From Tieghemiomyces parasiticus (taxonomy: Eukaryota; Kickxellomycota; Dimargaritomycetes; Dimargaritales; Dimargaritaceae): a DNA stretch of 64,000 nucleotides. Of the stretch, positions 45,275 to 56,084 are shown piece after piece. The position numbers and the translations under genes are program-made. The notes beneath the pieces were generated by a model. That model was not told the DNA's origin, ran no database searches, and saw only the letters and a list, made by a program, of their open reading frames with translations. The stretch lies in NCBI GenBank assembly GCA_027575765.1, contig JANBPT010000067.1, positions 21,541 through 85,540 of the forward strand, written 5' to 3'. Position 1 is the stretch's first letter. Each line of letters opens with the position of its first letter.

Positions 45275-45463
45275 CTAGGCACCTCCCCACTGCAGACCTT
45301 TACTCAATCGGTGTCCCGTCCAGCGAGTTCCGTGGGCTGCGGCCTGGTCTTCTTCCACGGTATGGTCCGCCTCGAGTTGAATATGTGCCTACCGGTGACG
45401 ATTTCTGCCTGGGACCAGCCCCGTAAGGGTTGGCAGTTCGGTTTAGGAGTGGATTTTATTTAG
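43629..45463 (+). CDS. SAM50: Sam50/Tob55, mitochondrial outer-membrane beta-barrel assembly pore
   Basis: Exons 43629-44033, 44207-44338, 44493-45078 and 45279-45463; 435 residues; all four join in frame (phases 0, 0, 1). The N terminus (about 10-75) is a single POTRA-like domain. The rest is a beta-barrel of the Omp85 family. The family motif LRGF is at 317-320 within FLLGGPTSLRGF. The C terminus (KGWQFGLGVDFI) is a beta-signal of the polar-x-Gly-x2-hydrophobic-x-hydrophobic type. Sam50 inserts beta-barrel proteins such as porin and Tom40 into the outer membrane. Introns are 173, 154 and 200 nt. The third has a 12-C run, then (CT)n, then (GT)n directly before its TAG acceptor. At 435 residues it is a little shorter than the yeast protein, mostly at the N terminus. 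Confidence 0.93.
45226..45274 (+). repeat. Compound microsatellite in a Sam50 intron
   Basis: C12 (45226-45237), then (CT)n to 45260, then (GT)n to 45274, followed immediately by CTAG of the splice acceptor (45277-45278). The repeat replaces the usual polypyrimidine tract. A second C-run of about 10 lies at 45197-45206. Confidence 0.9.
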
Positions 45464-48400
45464 AGTCCTACGATGGCAAAGTGTTCTATTGTCTAAAGTC
45501 TAGGAGGGGGACTTTCCCCCTTTTAACAAAGGGTCATAAAATACCGATTTAATCAGGTCCGAAGTACGCATCCTGCCTTAGCTTGTAGGCCTTGTGGGTG
45601 AAGGATAACAATTCTCTCGGTCAACCCGCCATACGGTGAGGGGTGTCGCTGGTCAGCCCACCCTGGTAATTTAGGACAGTGCAGGGCGGGCCTTGCGATC
45701 AACTCCTAAGTTCATGTTTCGGCCATTAATTTGCCCGGCTAACTATGTTGGCGCTGCAAGGGATAAATGACGCGGTTGAGACGTTGGAGAGGCCAAAAAA
45801 AAACATACACGACCCTGGGTATATATCTACACAGAACTATTAAAGGCTAGCGCTGAATGAAAGTGTCAGTGTGGTGGACTGTCAGTAACAGGGTCAACAC
45901 TAACTACTGCCCCCCGACTGGGACTACCCTTTGGGAGAGAGATTTCAGTTACTCAGATTGCAGGCGCGTAGCCTGTCCCATTTGAAGTGGTTTCAGTGAG
46001 AGGTGCAGTGGGAGACTGATTAATATACTGCTCCTCCCGAATCATTACTACTAATCCGAAGGGTAACAGTGTGCCAGGCTTCATTTTTTTTTTTAAAAAA
46101 AACCCCCCAATGCATTTGCATCCCTTTTCATGGAAAGGGGCCGGGTGTGGGATATATCAGTGTTTCTCTGTCTCCCTAAGCACATTCAATACCCTTCAGG
46201 GTTATGCTTCGCAAGCCTTTGCCCGCATAGCAATCCACGCTAGGCAAACTCGCACTATAGACTAGGGCAGTGGTAGATAACGATAACCATTCACCATAAG
46301 TCAATTGGTAGACCTCGGCTCAAGGAGCCTAGACCCTTGTTCATTGCTCCCGGCCGTCTATGGGACGCCAAGGAGTCGACCCTCGTAAAGGGTTACCAAT
46401 AGACTTTTGAATGACGCGTAGTGATTTCCACATTCGCGTGCAATGCTACAGGGTTTATCGAGTGTGATAACCAGGTGTGACAATGTAAACTATGGCTACC
46501 AGGTCACCACATTGACCACCTAATGCGATGTGCCCCCAGGGTCTGCAAGGCAGGGCTTCGGCTGCGACGGCGGGTTTGTACAACGGAACCCAGCCCAGGC
46601 GCCTGAAGGGGGAAGCATATCATCCTTGACGCCGTGCTAAAGAGATCAGATAGGTCCTTTGTCTGACCACCACCGTTGACAGCTTCCATTTGAAAAAATA
46701 TCCATAAGGCAGTTGCGGCAGCACATTGATTAATGAAAAAGGGGAGGTCATGCGATCTGGGGAGCAGGAGGATACGCTGGGTAATAGATACTGCAGCAGT
46801 TCGGATCTGATCAGGAGTGTGACCTGAGCCCGCCTACGGTTTTACTATCAAATAGGCCCCGGCAAAACCGGTAGGGTAACTGATCAAATGACCTGGGGAA
46901 CCGACGGGGGAAAGAGAGAAGGGGAAGCCTACATACCAGGGTACGATGTTAGAATAGTATTCCCTAGCCCAAAGGAACATCATCTCGTTCAGGGTTAATA
47001 AAGGGACAGCATGGAGGCTAGGGAGCCTGGCATATCCCAATATATGGCCAGTAGACTAGTCCTGCCTTGCACTCTAATGGCTGGGGATGGATGTGACCCT
47101 CATCATAAATATCCTCGTTTTTGCAACCCTTGTGGTACTCTGAGTGTTAATTCAGGAGCTACGTATACTGTTCGATTATAAGTGTGTGGAATCAGGGTTC
47201 AACCCTGGTCCTAGCACGACCTTATCTGCCCAGACATACTCGTGCATGATATGGGTGGTGGACGTCGGTCGCCTGATGTGAAAACGGGCCCGACGTGTGG
47301 GTGAAATGCAGGGTCTACTAGGCTCGGGATGCTCGCTAGGAGTGGGTGTGTCAAGGAAGGGTGCAAATATTGTAGATGTATTGGTGGGTGGGGGCGAGCG
47401 ATGTGTGGCTCATCACTCCGTGCGCCAACGAAGTAAGTTAGTAAGGTAAAACGCCTCGGTTGCAGTAGTGGCCTTGCCCAGTACGTCTGGAGGGATGTAA
47501 GACACAATCCAGCATATTCAGTTCTGACTCTGTTGGGCGCTCAGCCAGGTCGGGATGGTGGCTCAAATACCGGAATATATGGAGAACTAACCACAGAAAT
47601 TAAGGCGTTCTAACCAGCGCGGTACAGCTGTCAAGTGATGCTGACGCCGCTGGTTAGTCTGCCATCTATGGCTCCGACACGGAATGACAAGTAAAATGTA
47701 GGCCGACAGCTGCTGGTTTTATAGTAGACAAATGGCAATTTGTCGGAGGCTTGGCAATTGAGGGACTAAGCTGCAGCACCGAGCAGGTCATGTCATTGAT
47801 TCAGCTCCGTGTCCCTCAGCCCTTGAGACCCTTGTTGGGCAGAGTCAACGTAGGCATTTGCTAGCCGAAGTCGTCGGATGAAAAAGTCGGAAGGTCAACG
47901 GTAAATAGGTTAAGGGGCAGTGCCATTGAAACATAGACGCTGCCTAGCCTTATTCCATTGCCAACTACGGTCTTAGTAAAGTGTAACTGATCCGGCAGAT
48001 CAACGTATAAACTGTCGGGATATAGGCTTCATTGTTAGACTAGACAGTGTACTACATGACCGAGTTCTTCAGTCTATGGTCCGCCGATGGGCAGTGTCTA
48101 CTGTCCAATGAATGCTGGCTTGTTGGTCCGGCATACCAGGATCTATTAGCCCTGGACCTACTCTGCTTATGGGAACTGCTGTGGGGATGGAGTATGAAGG
48201 CGGATAAACAACTCCAGGTCGATCACGATCCATGATCTTTTAGAAACACTAGGTCGGCGCGTCACTGGCCAATCGTGATCTTGAGTTGGTTCAGGCCCAT
48301 CACTTCATGGTAAGGTTTGATACGATTTGCAACCGCAATACCCAGTTACAATACAATTACTTTCTATTGTAAAAAAAAAGGCTGATCACAGAGATCCATG

Positions 48401-51069
48401 TACCTGGTCAAAGCCACCCATGGGTCGCTGATCATCGCAAGGACTTCTGCCACGGGCGACAGTTAGATGGCCGACCTGAGCAATTGGACTCCAAAGTGCT
48501 GGCAACCCTCCCCCTGGTCGTTTAAAAAGCTATATACAAGGGTTGAACTATCCGTCGCGTCCTGAGCTCTGACACACCGAGCTGGTATCATTCGTCCACC
48601 CCCCCCCATGTGCCATACTCGACTGTATGGAACCTCCTAGCCTGTTGCTCTCTCCTGCTCATGTCGCGCGTACGACGTGGCGGGTGGGCCAGGGGGGGGC
48701 GGTAGTGGAAGTGAAAGTGGGTGTACATCTTTTTAGGGCCTAGTTGCTGGGCGCAGTGTTACGGCTCAATCCCCTCCCCTCTCCTCGCCTTCCATTCAAT
48801 CCTATGTTGCCACATCCTGGCCATCCCAGACTGGGTTTTAGTCTTCCTTTCTTGTCCTGTTTTGACACGGTGAGTTAGTGTTTCCCACTCACACCCCTTT
48901 TGGCCATTGAATGGGCCATGCCTACTCCTAGCGCCTGCCCGACGGGCAAGTTGCGCGAAATAGAAGGTGTCAGTCGATCGAATAGCTACCCCCTGTTTGG
49001 CCGGGCGCCGGTGGCACTATTGGCTAATGAATGATTGGCTGGCGACGCGCCGTTTCCAAGTCATCGCCGTATATCCATGTGAGTATCAAAAATAAAATAA
49101 AATAAAGGACCATAAATCTTGATGCTTCAGTCAAGCAGCGGCAAGGGAGTGAGGCAGGGCGGAGGGCGGGTGGCAAGAACGAGGATGGGCTCCCATTCAC
49201 CAGCCGTATATTCCCGCTGTCAGCTCACCACGTTGCTGTGGACACAGCAGCCACGATGACGACAATCACGCGCCCCCGTGTCTTGGAGTTCACTCCAGCC
49301 CGTACCCTTGTCAACAAATTGGTCTCCTAGCCCCGTCTGTAACAAACCAGAGATTTCGGTCGTCCTTGGTTCCCCCGACATCCACGGTGCTCGATGTGTG
49401 GTCGGAGAAGACAGGCCGCAGCTCATAAGTATGGAGGGATGGTGATAGTGGATGAGATGCTGCGGTGGTCGGGCCATAGTACTTCGGCAGACCGGTGAAA
49501 AAGAAGAAAAGGGACCCGAGTCAAACCTTTGTCATGATCTGGCGTGGGACCTCCGACCTATATTCACCAACCTCTCCACTTCTTTCCGTCACCCCCATGC
49601 AGCCGAGGCGTGACTCGATGAACGTTGGTTATGGCTCGGTCGCCGTTGGCACGGGGAGTCAAAGATGGATGGAACACGGCAGTTGGATAGTAGTTATTAG
49701 CTTCATTTTCTTTGCCAAGACCTCCAGTTGCTGTGTATTTTTAGCACTGGGCTTGGGGCCTGTGTTTAAGGCACTGCTGCAGACGAAATGACCCCCTCAT
49801 AGACATCGCGTGGCACAACGAATTGCCCCATTTAGATCCGGTGTGCCATGGTTACTGTTTGTATTGTGATACACCATCACCTCCGCCTCCAACTCCACAA
49901 ATATATATCTTACAGCGTGAGTATGGAGGAGAGGTGGGATGGGGGAGAGATGATGATCGGATCGTAGCCCGATATTCAAAGGGCCTGCTGCCTCAACTCT
50001 TTGTTAAGGGCCGACCCGGTGCCACTCAGCTTTGTAGAGCGTGATGGTTGTGCGTGGAGGCGACTTTGGATAAGGCGAAGCGACTCTCCTTCTATTATTG
50101 GACCATTGACTCGCCCGTGACCCTTGGAGGTCTTTGTTGCCAGCTGTTCCCTTTTCCCGATGTTATTCCCATCACCCCCCCTCTTTCATGTTTGCACGGT
50201 GATGGCAGGGTCTGGCGGCAGCCACGGAGCGTGGCTTGCGTAGGGCGTTGCTTTGTGAAGCCATTGGGAGGATTGAATGGCGACGGGCCGTTAAGACCTT
50301 GGGCCTGCTGGCCTCGGTACCGACAAATACACGTTCCGCCGACGGCAGTGTATCGGCCCACGCCCCTGTGTTATGGCTGCAACAGTCCTTAGGCCCATTC
50401 GGTGACCCGTGTCATAGATTCTTTGTTCAGTGTCCCGTTTGGTCCCCTATATCCCCTCTTCCTCCTTCCTTTGCCGCCCTGCCATCGGGCGTTTCGTTGT
50501 GGTCCGCCCTTGCTTTTTGATGTGTGTGTGTGTCTCCACCGTAGCAACCCTAGTTTTTACGCGTCATACAGTCCGCGCCCAGCCACTCCCCTCTCCCCTG
50601 TTTAGCTACCGCCGGCCTGGACCCCAGGTGGTGGCCAAGTATATAAAGTCGCCGAGTGACGCCCGCCCCCCGACAGTGAACTCACACCGGTGCCCACATA
50701 ACAACTCCGCCACAATCTTTTTTCCGGCAACAGTCGTTCGACTCGGTTCCATCCCATTCATCCATGCCACAAAGCTTGCACCCGCATCTGTAACAACACC
50801 ACTGGTATCACCGTCATTTGGTCCATCGCAGACTACAAATTTTACTTTTCTGGCGCCTAGACAGCACCTGCACCTGCATTCGACTCGTTCCCTTGACACA
50901 CGGATTGCTCATCCCCTCTCTCCGCATTAGTGCTGCCCCCACCTTGCCTTCAATGATACATATTTGGCGGCAGGGTCAGCAGCATACTCATTACCACTCC
51001 ATCTTTCGGCTTCCGCTTTAAGACATACCATCATCCCCCCTCCCAAGCCAATCCCATCCTAGTACTGCC
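45464..51069. other. 5.6-kb gene-free stretch
   Basis: No open frame with a recognised domain and no convincing tRNA. From about 50,400 to 51,069 the + strand is pyrimidine-rich and holds the arrestin-like gene's promoter and leader. Poly-T/poly-A junction at 46084-46102 and C/G runs occur as in other non-coding parts. Confidence 0.55.
50640..50647 (+). promoter_or_regulatory. TATA-like box upstream of the arrestin-like gene
   Basis: TATATAAA 430 bp before the ATG at 51070, followed by a C-rich leader. Confidence 0.4.
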
Positions 51070-52782
51070 ATGTCTCAAGCACAGTCAGTCGAAGTTTCTT
51101 TAGCGTACAACCCTGACTATGTGTACCACAGTAACGAGGTCATCACCGGTAAGTCAAGTTACGAGAGCCCGTCGTACCTGTGGCCCAGCGAAATAATTGC
51201 CATCGGAATAACCACTCCCTGGTTAACAGAGCCCACCACTAACGTGATGCCCCGACCTGTCACCAATTGTTTTATACACTAATCCAACCCCGTAGGCGTC
51301 GTCAAGTTCAAGACCAGTGTCCCTATATCACCATCCCGCATCATCCTGTGCTTCGCCGGCCATGAAAAAGTATCCCTGACAATCAGTGCCGGCTCTCCTC
51401 GCTGCCTTGATAAGGTCTACTATGAACAGGAGCTGGTTGTGTGGACTGACAAAATGAGCGGTAACGAGCAGGTCATCATGCCGGGCACGCACTGTTTCCC
51501 GTTTAGCTGCCAACTTCCGGCTATGAACTACCCGGGCTCCACGTGTCGCATCGAGTCAGCCGATACTACCTGCCCGGATTTCACCATACACTATTATTTC
51601 CAGGCGCTGGCCGAATTCGGAGACGAAAAACTCTATTCCGTAGCAGCCTCGATCCTCTACGAGCCCGTCCTGTGGCCTACCACCGCGCTCGACGGTCGCG
51701 TTAGGGCTACTGCTACGCCCGAGACTCTCTTTGCCCAGGAGTCCATGGTGGATATCGACGGCCGCGAGTCGTCCTACACCGTCAGGGCCTGCTTCAACCA
51801 GCGCGAGTATCGAGTCGGGGAGGAGGTCCGGGTTGAGCTCGAGGTGAGCCACAAGTCCGGGTCGGTTCGTGTCATGCACGCTCTATGTACCCTCGAAGAA
51901 ACCACCGAGTGCCATCTCGATGGCCGAGCGCATGCTGGAGCCCCCAGCCACCAGGCTGTGTGGTCCTACCGTACTAACTTAGGGATGGACTATCCAGAAC
52001 CCTTGGATTTGCCCAAGCCCGTGGTGGCCACCAGTCCGATGAAGGCTCGCCGCCGCGCCATCTCCAACGCCGCCAACCACCTCCTGGCGAAACGCAACCC
52101 ATCACTTGACCTCAGCCATCCTACGGCCTCGATCGACGGGGAGACCCTGAACGCCTTTGCGTCCTCGGCCGCGGTGACTGACCGACCCTACCGCTGTATG
52201 GCCAAGATTAAGCTGCCGACCCACCTGCGCCCGCTCTCGGCCGCCCATTTGAGTTTCCAGTACCGGCTAACCGTCGATCTGAAGGTCCCCAACGGCCTGT
52301 TCAAGCGCAAATCCCTCAAGTGTGTTCGGGCGACCTTCCCCATTCGCATCGTCACCGTCAACCGCCAGGTCGCCGAGATGGTCCGCGCCGTCCGCCGGTC
52401 GCAGGAGCAGTCCGCTCCGCGGATGAAACTGAGTGATGGGACCACCGTCCCCATGTATTTTTGCCACCTCCCGGCCGTGCTCCAGACCCCTATGGTCATG
52501 GACCAGGGCCTAGATTATTCCGAATTGGACCGTGAACAACCGTACCTTACGTATGCCGACGATCTCAATTCACTCTGGATCCCGGCACCATCGGCCAAGG
52601 TCATTGACCTTCCTAAATCCATCGTGGATATTAACGATGCCTCGGCCAACCAACGTGAGCGAGCTGGAAGCTACAGCAGTAGCGAAACCTGCGTCGATTT
52701 GAAGTACTATATGCTGGGACACAATGCTAACGAGAGTATGGATGTAGACTATAATGACTACCGCCTGTGTAGTGTGGGGTAA
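51070..52782 (+). CDS. Arrestin-fold (alpha-arrestin-like) protein
   Basis: Exons 51070-51148 and 51296-52782 around a 147-nt intron (GTAAGT donor, TAG acceptor, phase 1); 521 residues. The N-terminal arrestin domain has VEVSL, the G-VVKFKT strand, then G-x-HCFPFSCQLP and NYPGS, matching the conserved turn of arrestin_N. The C-terminal arrestin domain runs from about 225 to 435 (with LPTHLRPLSAAH and FPIRIVTVNR). Alpha-arrestins usually recruit a NEDD4/Rsp5-type ubiquitin ligase to membrane transporters and receptors through PPxY motifs. None is visible here, so the adaptor role is uncertain and another docking mode would be needed. The Ser/Tyr-rich tail has several DY and EE motifs. AATAAA signals follow closely. 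The function is inferred from the fold only. Confidence 0.85.
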
Positions 52783-52798
52783 TTGATAATAAGGAAAA

Positions 52799-52808
52799 AA
52801 TAAATAAA
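52799..52808 (+). terminator. Poly(A) signals of the arrestin-like gene
   Basis: Two overlapping AATAAA hexamers 17-26 nt past the stop codon. Confidence 0.5.
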
Positions 52809-55797
52809 AGATCATAATTTAAACCGTGCCCTGCAATGGAAGGCCTGTAGGCGGGTGTGTGTGTGGAAACTGAATGTAACTCGGTAGACCTTCCGGCTAG
52901 ATGCGTGAATCAAGCGGTCTGACCGCACTTTAAAAAGTGGAGCAACCTTTAACTCAAGATGGCTACCGATTATTACTTTGCCTGTAGTTGGACCCAACTA
53001 CCATCATTGGGTACTGCGCCTCTAACATAACCTAGTATCCCTCAATCCCGGATTGCCCTGCTCGTTTGGGATTGATGAGTGCTTAACAGGATACCTCGCC
53101 AGCTGCCAATAGTTAATGGATACTTTAATAGTTAGACGCCGTCCCTTATTCACTGTTATAGACATAAAATGTCATTTGACGATATCATCGAAGTATGGTT
53201 TACACTCCGCTATGATCTCACCAAGCTGCGCGATATATCGACTTTTGGTCGTGTGACCTTGTGCGGTGGACCCTGTCGTATTGCATAGATACTGCAAAAC
53301 AATCGGTGACAAAACAGTGAAGGGCTCAGAAGTGGTTTCGTCCAACGTTCCACTGACATCACAGGATCTGTGCGGTTATTGCCACAGGTGTTGAGAGTGA
53401 TTGTCCGACGTACGTATCCAGCTACCGGAGTCGGGTGCCACTAGCGATCACACGATCCTATCGGCCCATTCCCGGCCGAATAGTTGCGTTCAGAATGTAG
53501 CTTTAACTGATATGAACGGGTATTCTTACAGCAGTCTCAGTCGGGACTACGGGTACGCGGCCCTCCGTCTCTGGCTCCATCGTCCTCATCGATGGGCGGT
53601 CAAGTTGCCCTAATGATTTAGAGGATGTGAGGGCGGACGGTGGATGATAAGGGCCCGTTGCCGAGGGAATTGCGTCGAGGGCTATGCCCGTCTGAAACAC
53701 CTAGTGAACATCGGGAAGGGGTCCACCAAACACAGTGGTCGGACAGACTGGAGCTGCGTAATCCCTTTTGACCGTCATGACGTGACTACGCCCCCCTCAT
53801 TAATTCTTAGCAATAGGGCCGTGCCATCGGATGACCCAGACAAGGTCGAGAATTTACTACACATGTTGTTATTCGAGCCACTATCGATAGCTTGCCCTTT
53901 TCCACCCGTGTCTCGCGTTAGGAATCGGAAGACCGAGATGGGGCGGAAATAGCCAAGGTTGAGCTTTCTCCCCTACCACACCCTCAGGCCTGGCGTCCTG
54001 GCGTAGTAGGGGGGGGAGAGAAATGAGCTGGGATTTGACCGAAGGTTCAGCTTTTTTAACGCCACTAAGACCACCATCTCCCTCCTGTGTTGTCGTCGGG
54101 GTCGGGTCAGGAGGGCGTATATTACTTCTCAGCCACGTGGCACTATATTTAGAGGGCGGTGTAAACACAAATGAATTGTGGCGGCTCTGATGTAAGCAAG
54201 ACGCTTAGAAGACTGTAGCTCCTGGAATCCTACGTATCACGGCTAAACCCTCGCGGTACTATTAGTAGCCTTGTTACTAGCACTAGTGGCTATCCTCATT
54301 ATCGTGGCGTGTTACCAGTAGTAGAGGTGTTCGCCTTAGGACTTGGTGAAATGAAGGGGACAACTCCAGACTGCCTTCTCAGGTGACGGGGAGATTGAAC
54401 GCCACAAGGCAATTTTCCCTAGTATCTTGTCGCTATTTCAAACCCTGGGTTAAACGGAGAAGGCGGGGGAGGGTTCGGTATGTGGGGAGGAAGGGGCAGA
54501 GATAGTGGGGGACCTACCGCGTTTGGCCTTTTAGCTGGTCCAACAAAACCCGCCATACCTTCCTCCTCTCACAGCTAGCCTTACCCAATGGACTACTCTC
54601 TAGGCCCCTCTCGAACTACTGGCAGAGGTAGACCACTAAAAGGCGCCCTCTAGCCCACGTGCGTCCCGGGTCGAACTCTGTTTCGCCCAGTACGATGTGG
54701 GGGCGGGTGGGTTGGGATTGGCGCTGGGTGGGCCATTGCCCTATTTCTTAATTTAAAGGGAACCGGAGGAGGGGGTTGATTAGCGCCAACGCCGCTCCCT
54801 TCTCGGCTCCTACTATAAACAGCCGACCGGCCATGTCAAGTATCTTCAGCCAAGACCGCCGGGTCGCCCGTAATCATTACGAAAGGCACTTGTAGCGTCG
54901 TCATCTAGTCATCGCTGCCTCCCCCGGTCTCATGTCGCCTGTGGCCGCCATTACACGCATCGTATGCTCGCTTCCCCCTCTGCTATCCATATCGCTGCGC
55001 TCCTTCGGTCCACGCCCCACCCCACCCGTGTAGTACATTCGAATAGCTAAACACGAATCATCCTCTAAAGCCTCGTCCCGATATTTCGCGGGCTACCCCT
55101 AGCCGCAACGTGCATCTGGCACCTGCCGCACGTGTTATACGGCGCACCGCCCTGCTTTCTGGCTCTGCACGTCTTCCCCACCCCTTGCCCTTACCTCTTG
55201 GCAGCCCCACTTTCCTGGCCCTTGGGTTTCATCCCTCCCTCCGCCGAATCCCCAGGCCCCTTACATGCCGCAAGTTTCAATGGTGGCGAGCTCCTTCGGT
55301 TTCACATCTATCCTCTGCCGCTGGCCTACCTGGGCCCCACACCTGCCAATAAGAGTCGGCTGCACTTTTCCAACCAGATCCTCGCTTGGCATCCGCCGAT
55401 AGACCAGTCGCCGTAGCTGCCGGCCTTGCCTCCCCAGCTCCTTCGCTCGCCTTTCTAGCGTGCGAACCTTCTAAACTTGCGCACGGTATTGGTGCAATTT
55501 ACTATTTGGTCTGCATGTACCCCTGCTGCTGACGCGTTGCGGTCCTATATTTCCTACCACTTGTTGGATATTTTCCCCCTGTGCCCACCAGACCCGCCCG
55601 AAGCAGCTCCTTCCCTGTCCCCAATCTCCACTGGCATTGGCCCTTGTCATGTTAGACCCCCGTGGGCACTTCCCCCACAATCCGCCCTGCCCGCGACACG
55701 GTTTTTTTTCTGCAGGCTTGCCCCCCTTCGCCACCCACCCGTTCTGTCTTGCAGGCCTTGGCCGCCTAACGTGCAGCCCCCGGTGCAAAGGCAGTAG

Positions 55798-55804
55798 TAT
55801 AAAG
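55798..55804 (+). promoter_or_regulatory. TATA-like box upstream of the phosphate transporter gene
   Basis: TATAAAG 287 bp before the ATG at 56085. Confidence 0.45.
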
Positions 55805-56016
55805 AATCGACCCTGGTCCCGCTCCCTCCTGGACCCTAGGCACCTCTCCTGCAGGACTGTTCTTCAGTCCTACGCTAGTTTCCGTATTTACTCCACCTTG
55901 TTCCACAGTCGTTCCACTCCATCGACGGTTTTCTACAGATCCTTTCATTCACAACCCTCTATTCCCAACGTCACCAGTCTCGTTAGTGGTCAACTCGCCA
56001 CATCCTCCGGCCTATT

Positions 56017-56032
56017 TATATATATATATATA
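56017..56032. repeat. (TA)n microsatellite in the transporter leader
   Basis: An uninterrupted TA tract between the TATA-like box and the start codon, in the probable 5' UTR. Confidence 0.8.
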
Positions 56033-56084
56033 CTTCCACATCCGTTTCGGCTGTTCTCATCCAGGTTCCCTGCTCATCCTTACA

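Larger units (their letters stand above)
52783..56084. other. Intergenic region, 3.3 kb
   Basis: No gene recognised. From about 54,900 the + strand is C/T-rich; the last 300 bp is the leader of the phosphate transporter gene. Confidence 0.55.

Noticed and set aside
46290..46360. tRNA-like A-box string near GTCAATTGGTAGAC
   Set aside because: No B-box at the right distance and no cloverleaf; at most a decayed relic.
47140..47225. Possible tRNA: AGGGTTCAACCCT resembles a T-arm
   Set aside because: The arms pair only with a non-canonical loop register; no acceptor stem, D-arm or anticodon arm fits.
40900..53000. Receptor and arrestin-fold genes as one signalling module
   Set aside because: They are 8.4 kb apart with Sam50 between, and nothing in the sequence links them; a chance neighbourhood is as likely.
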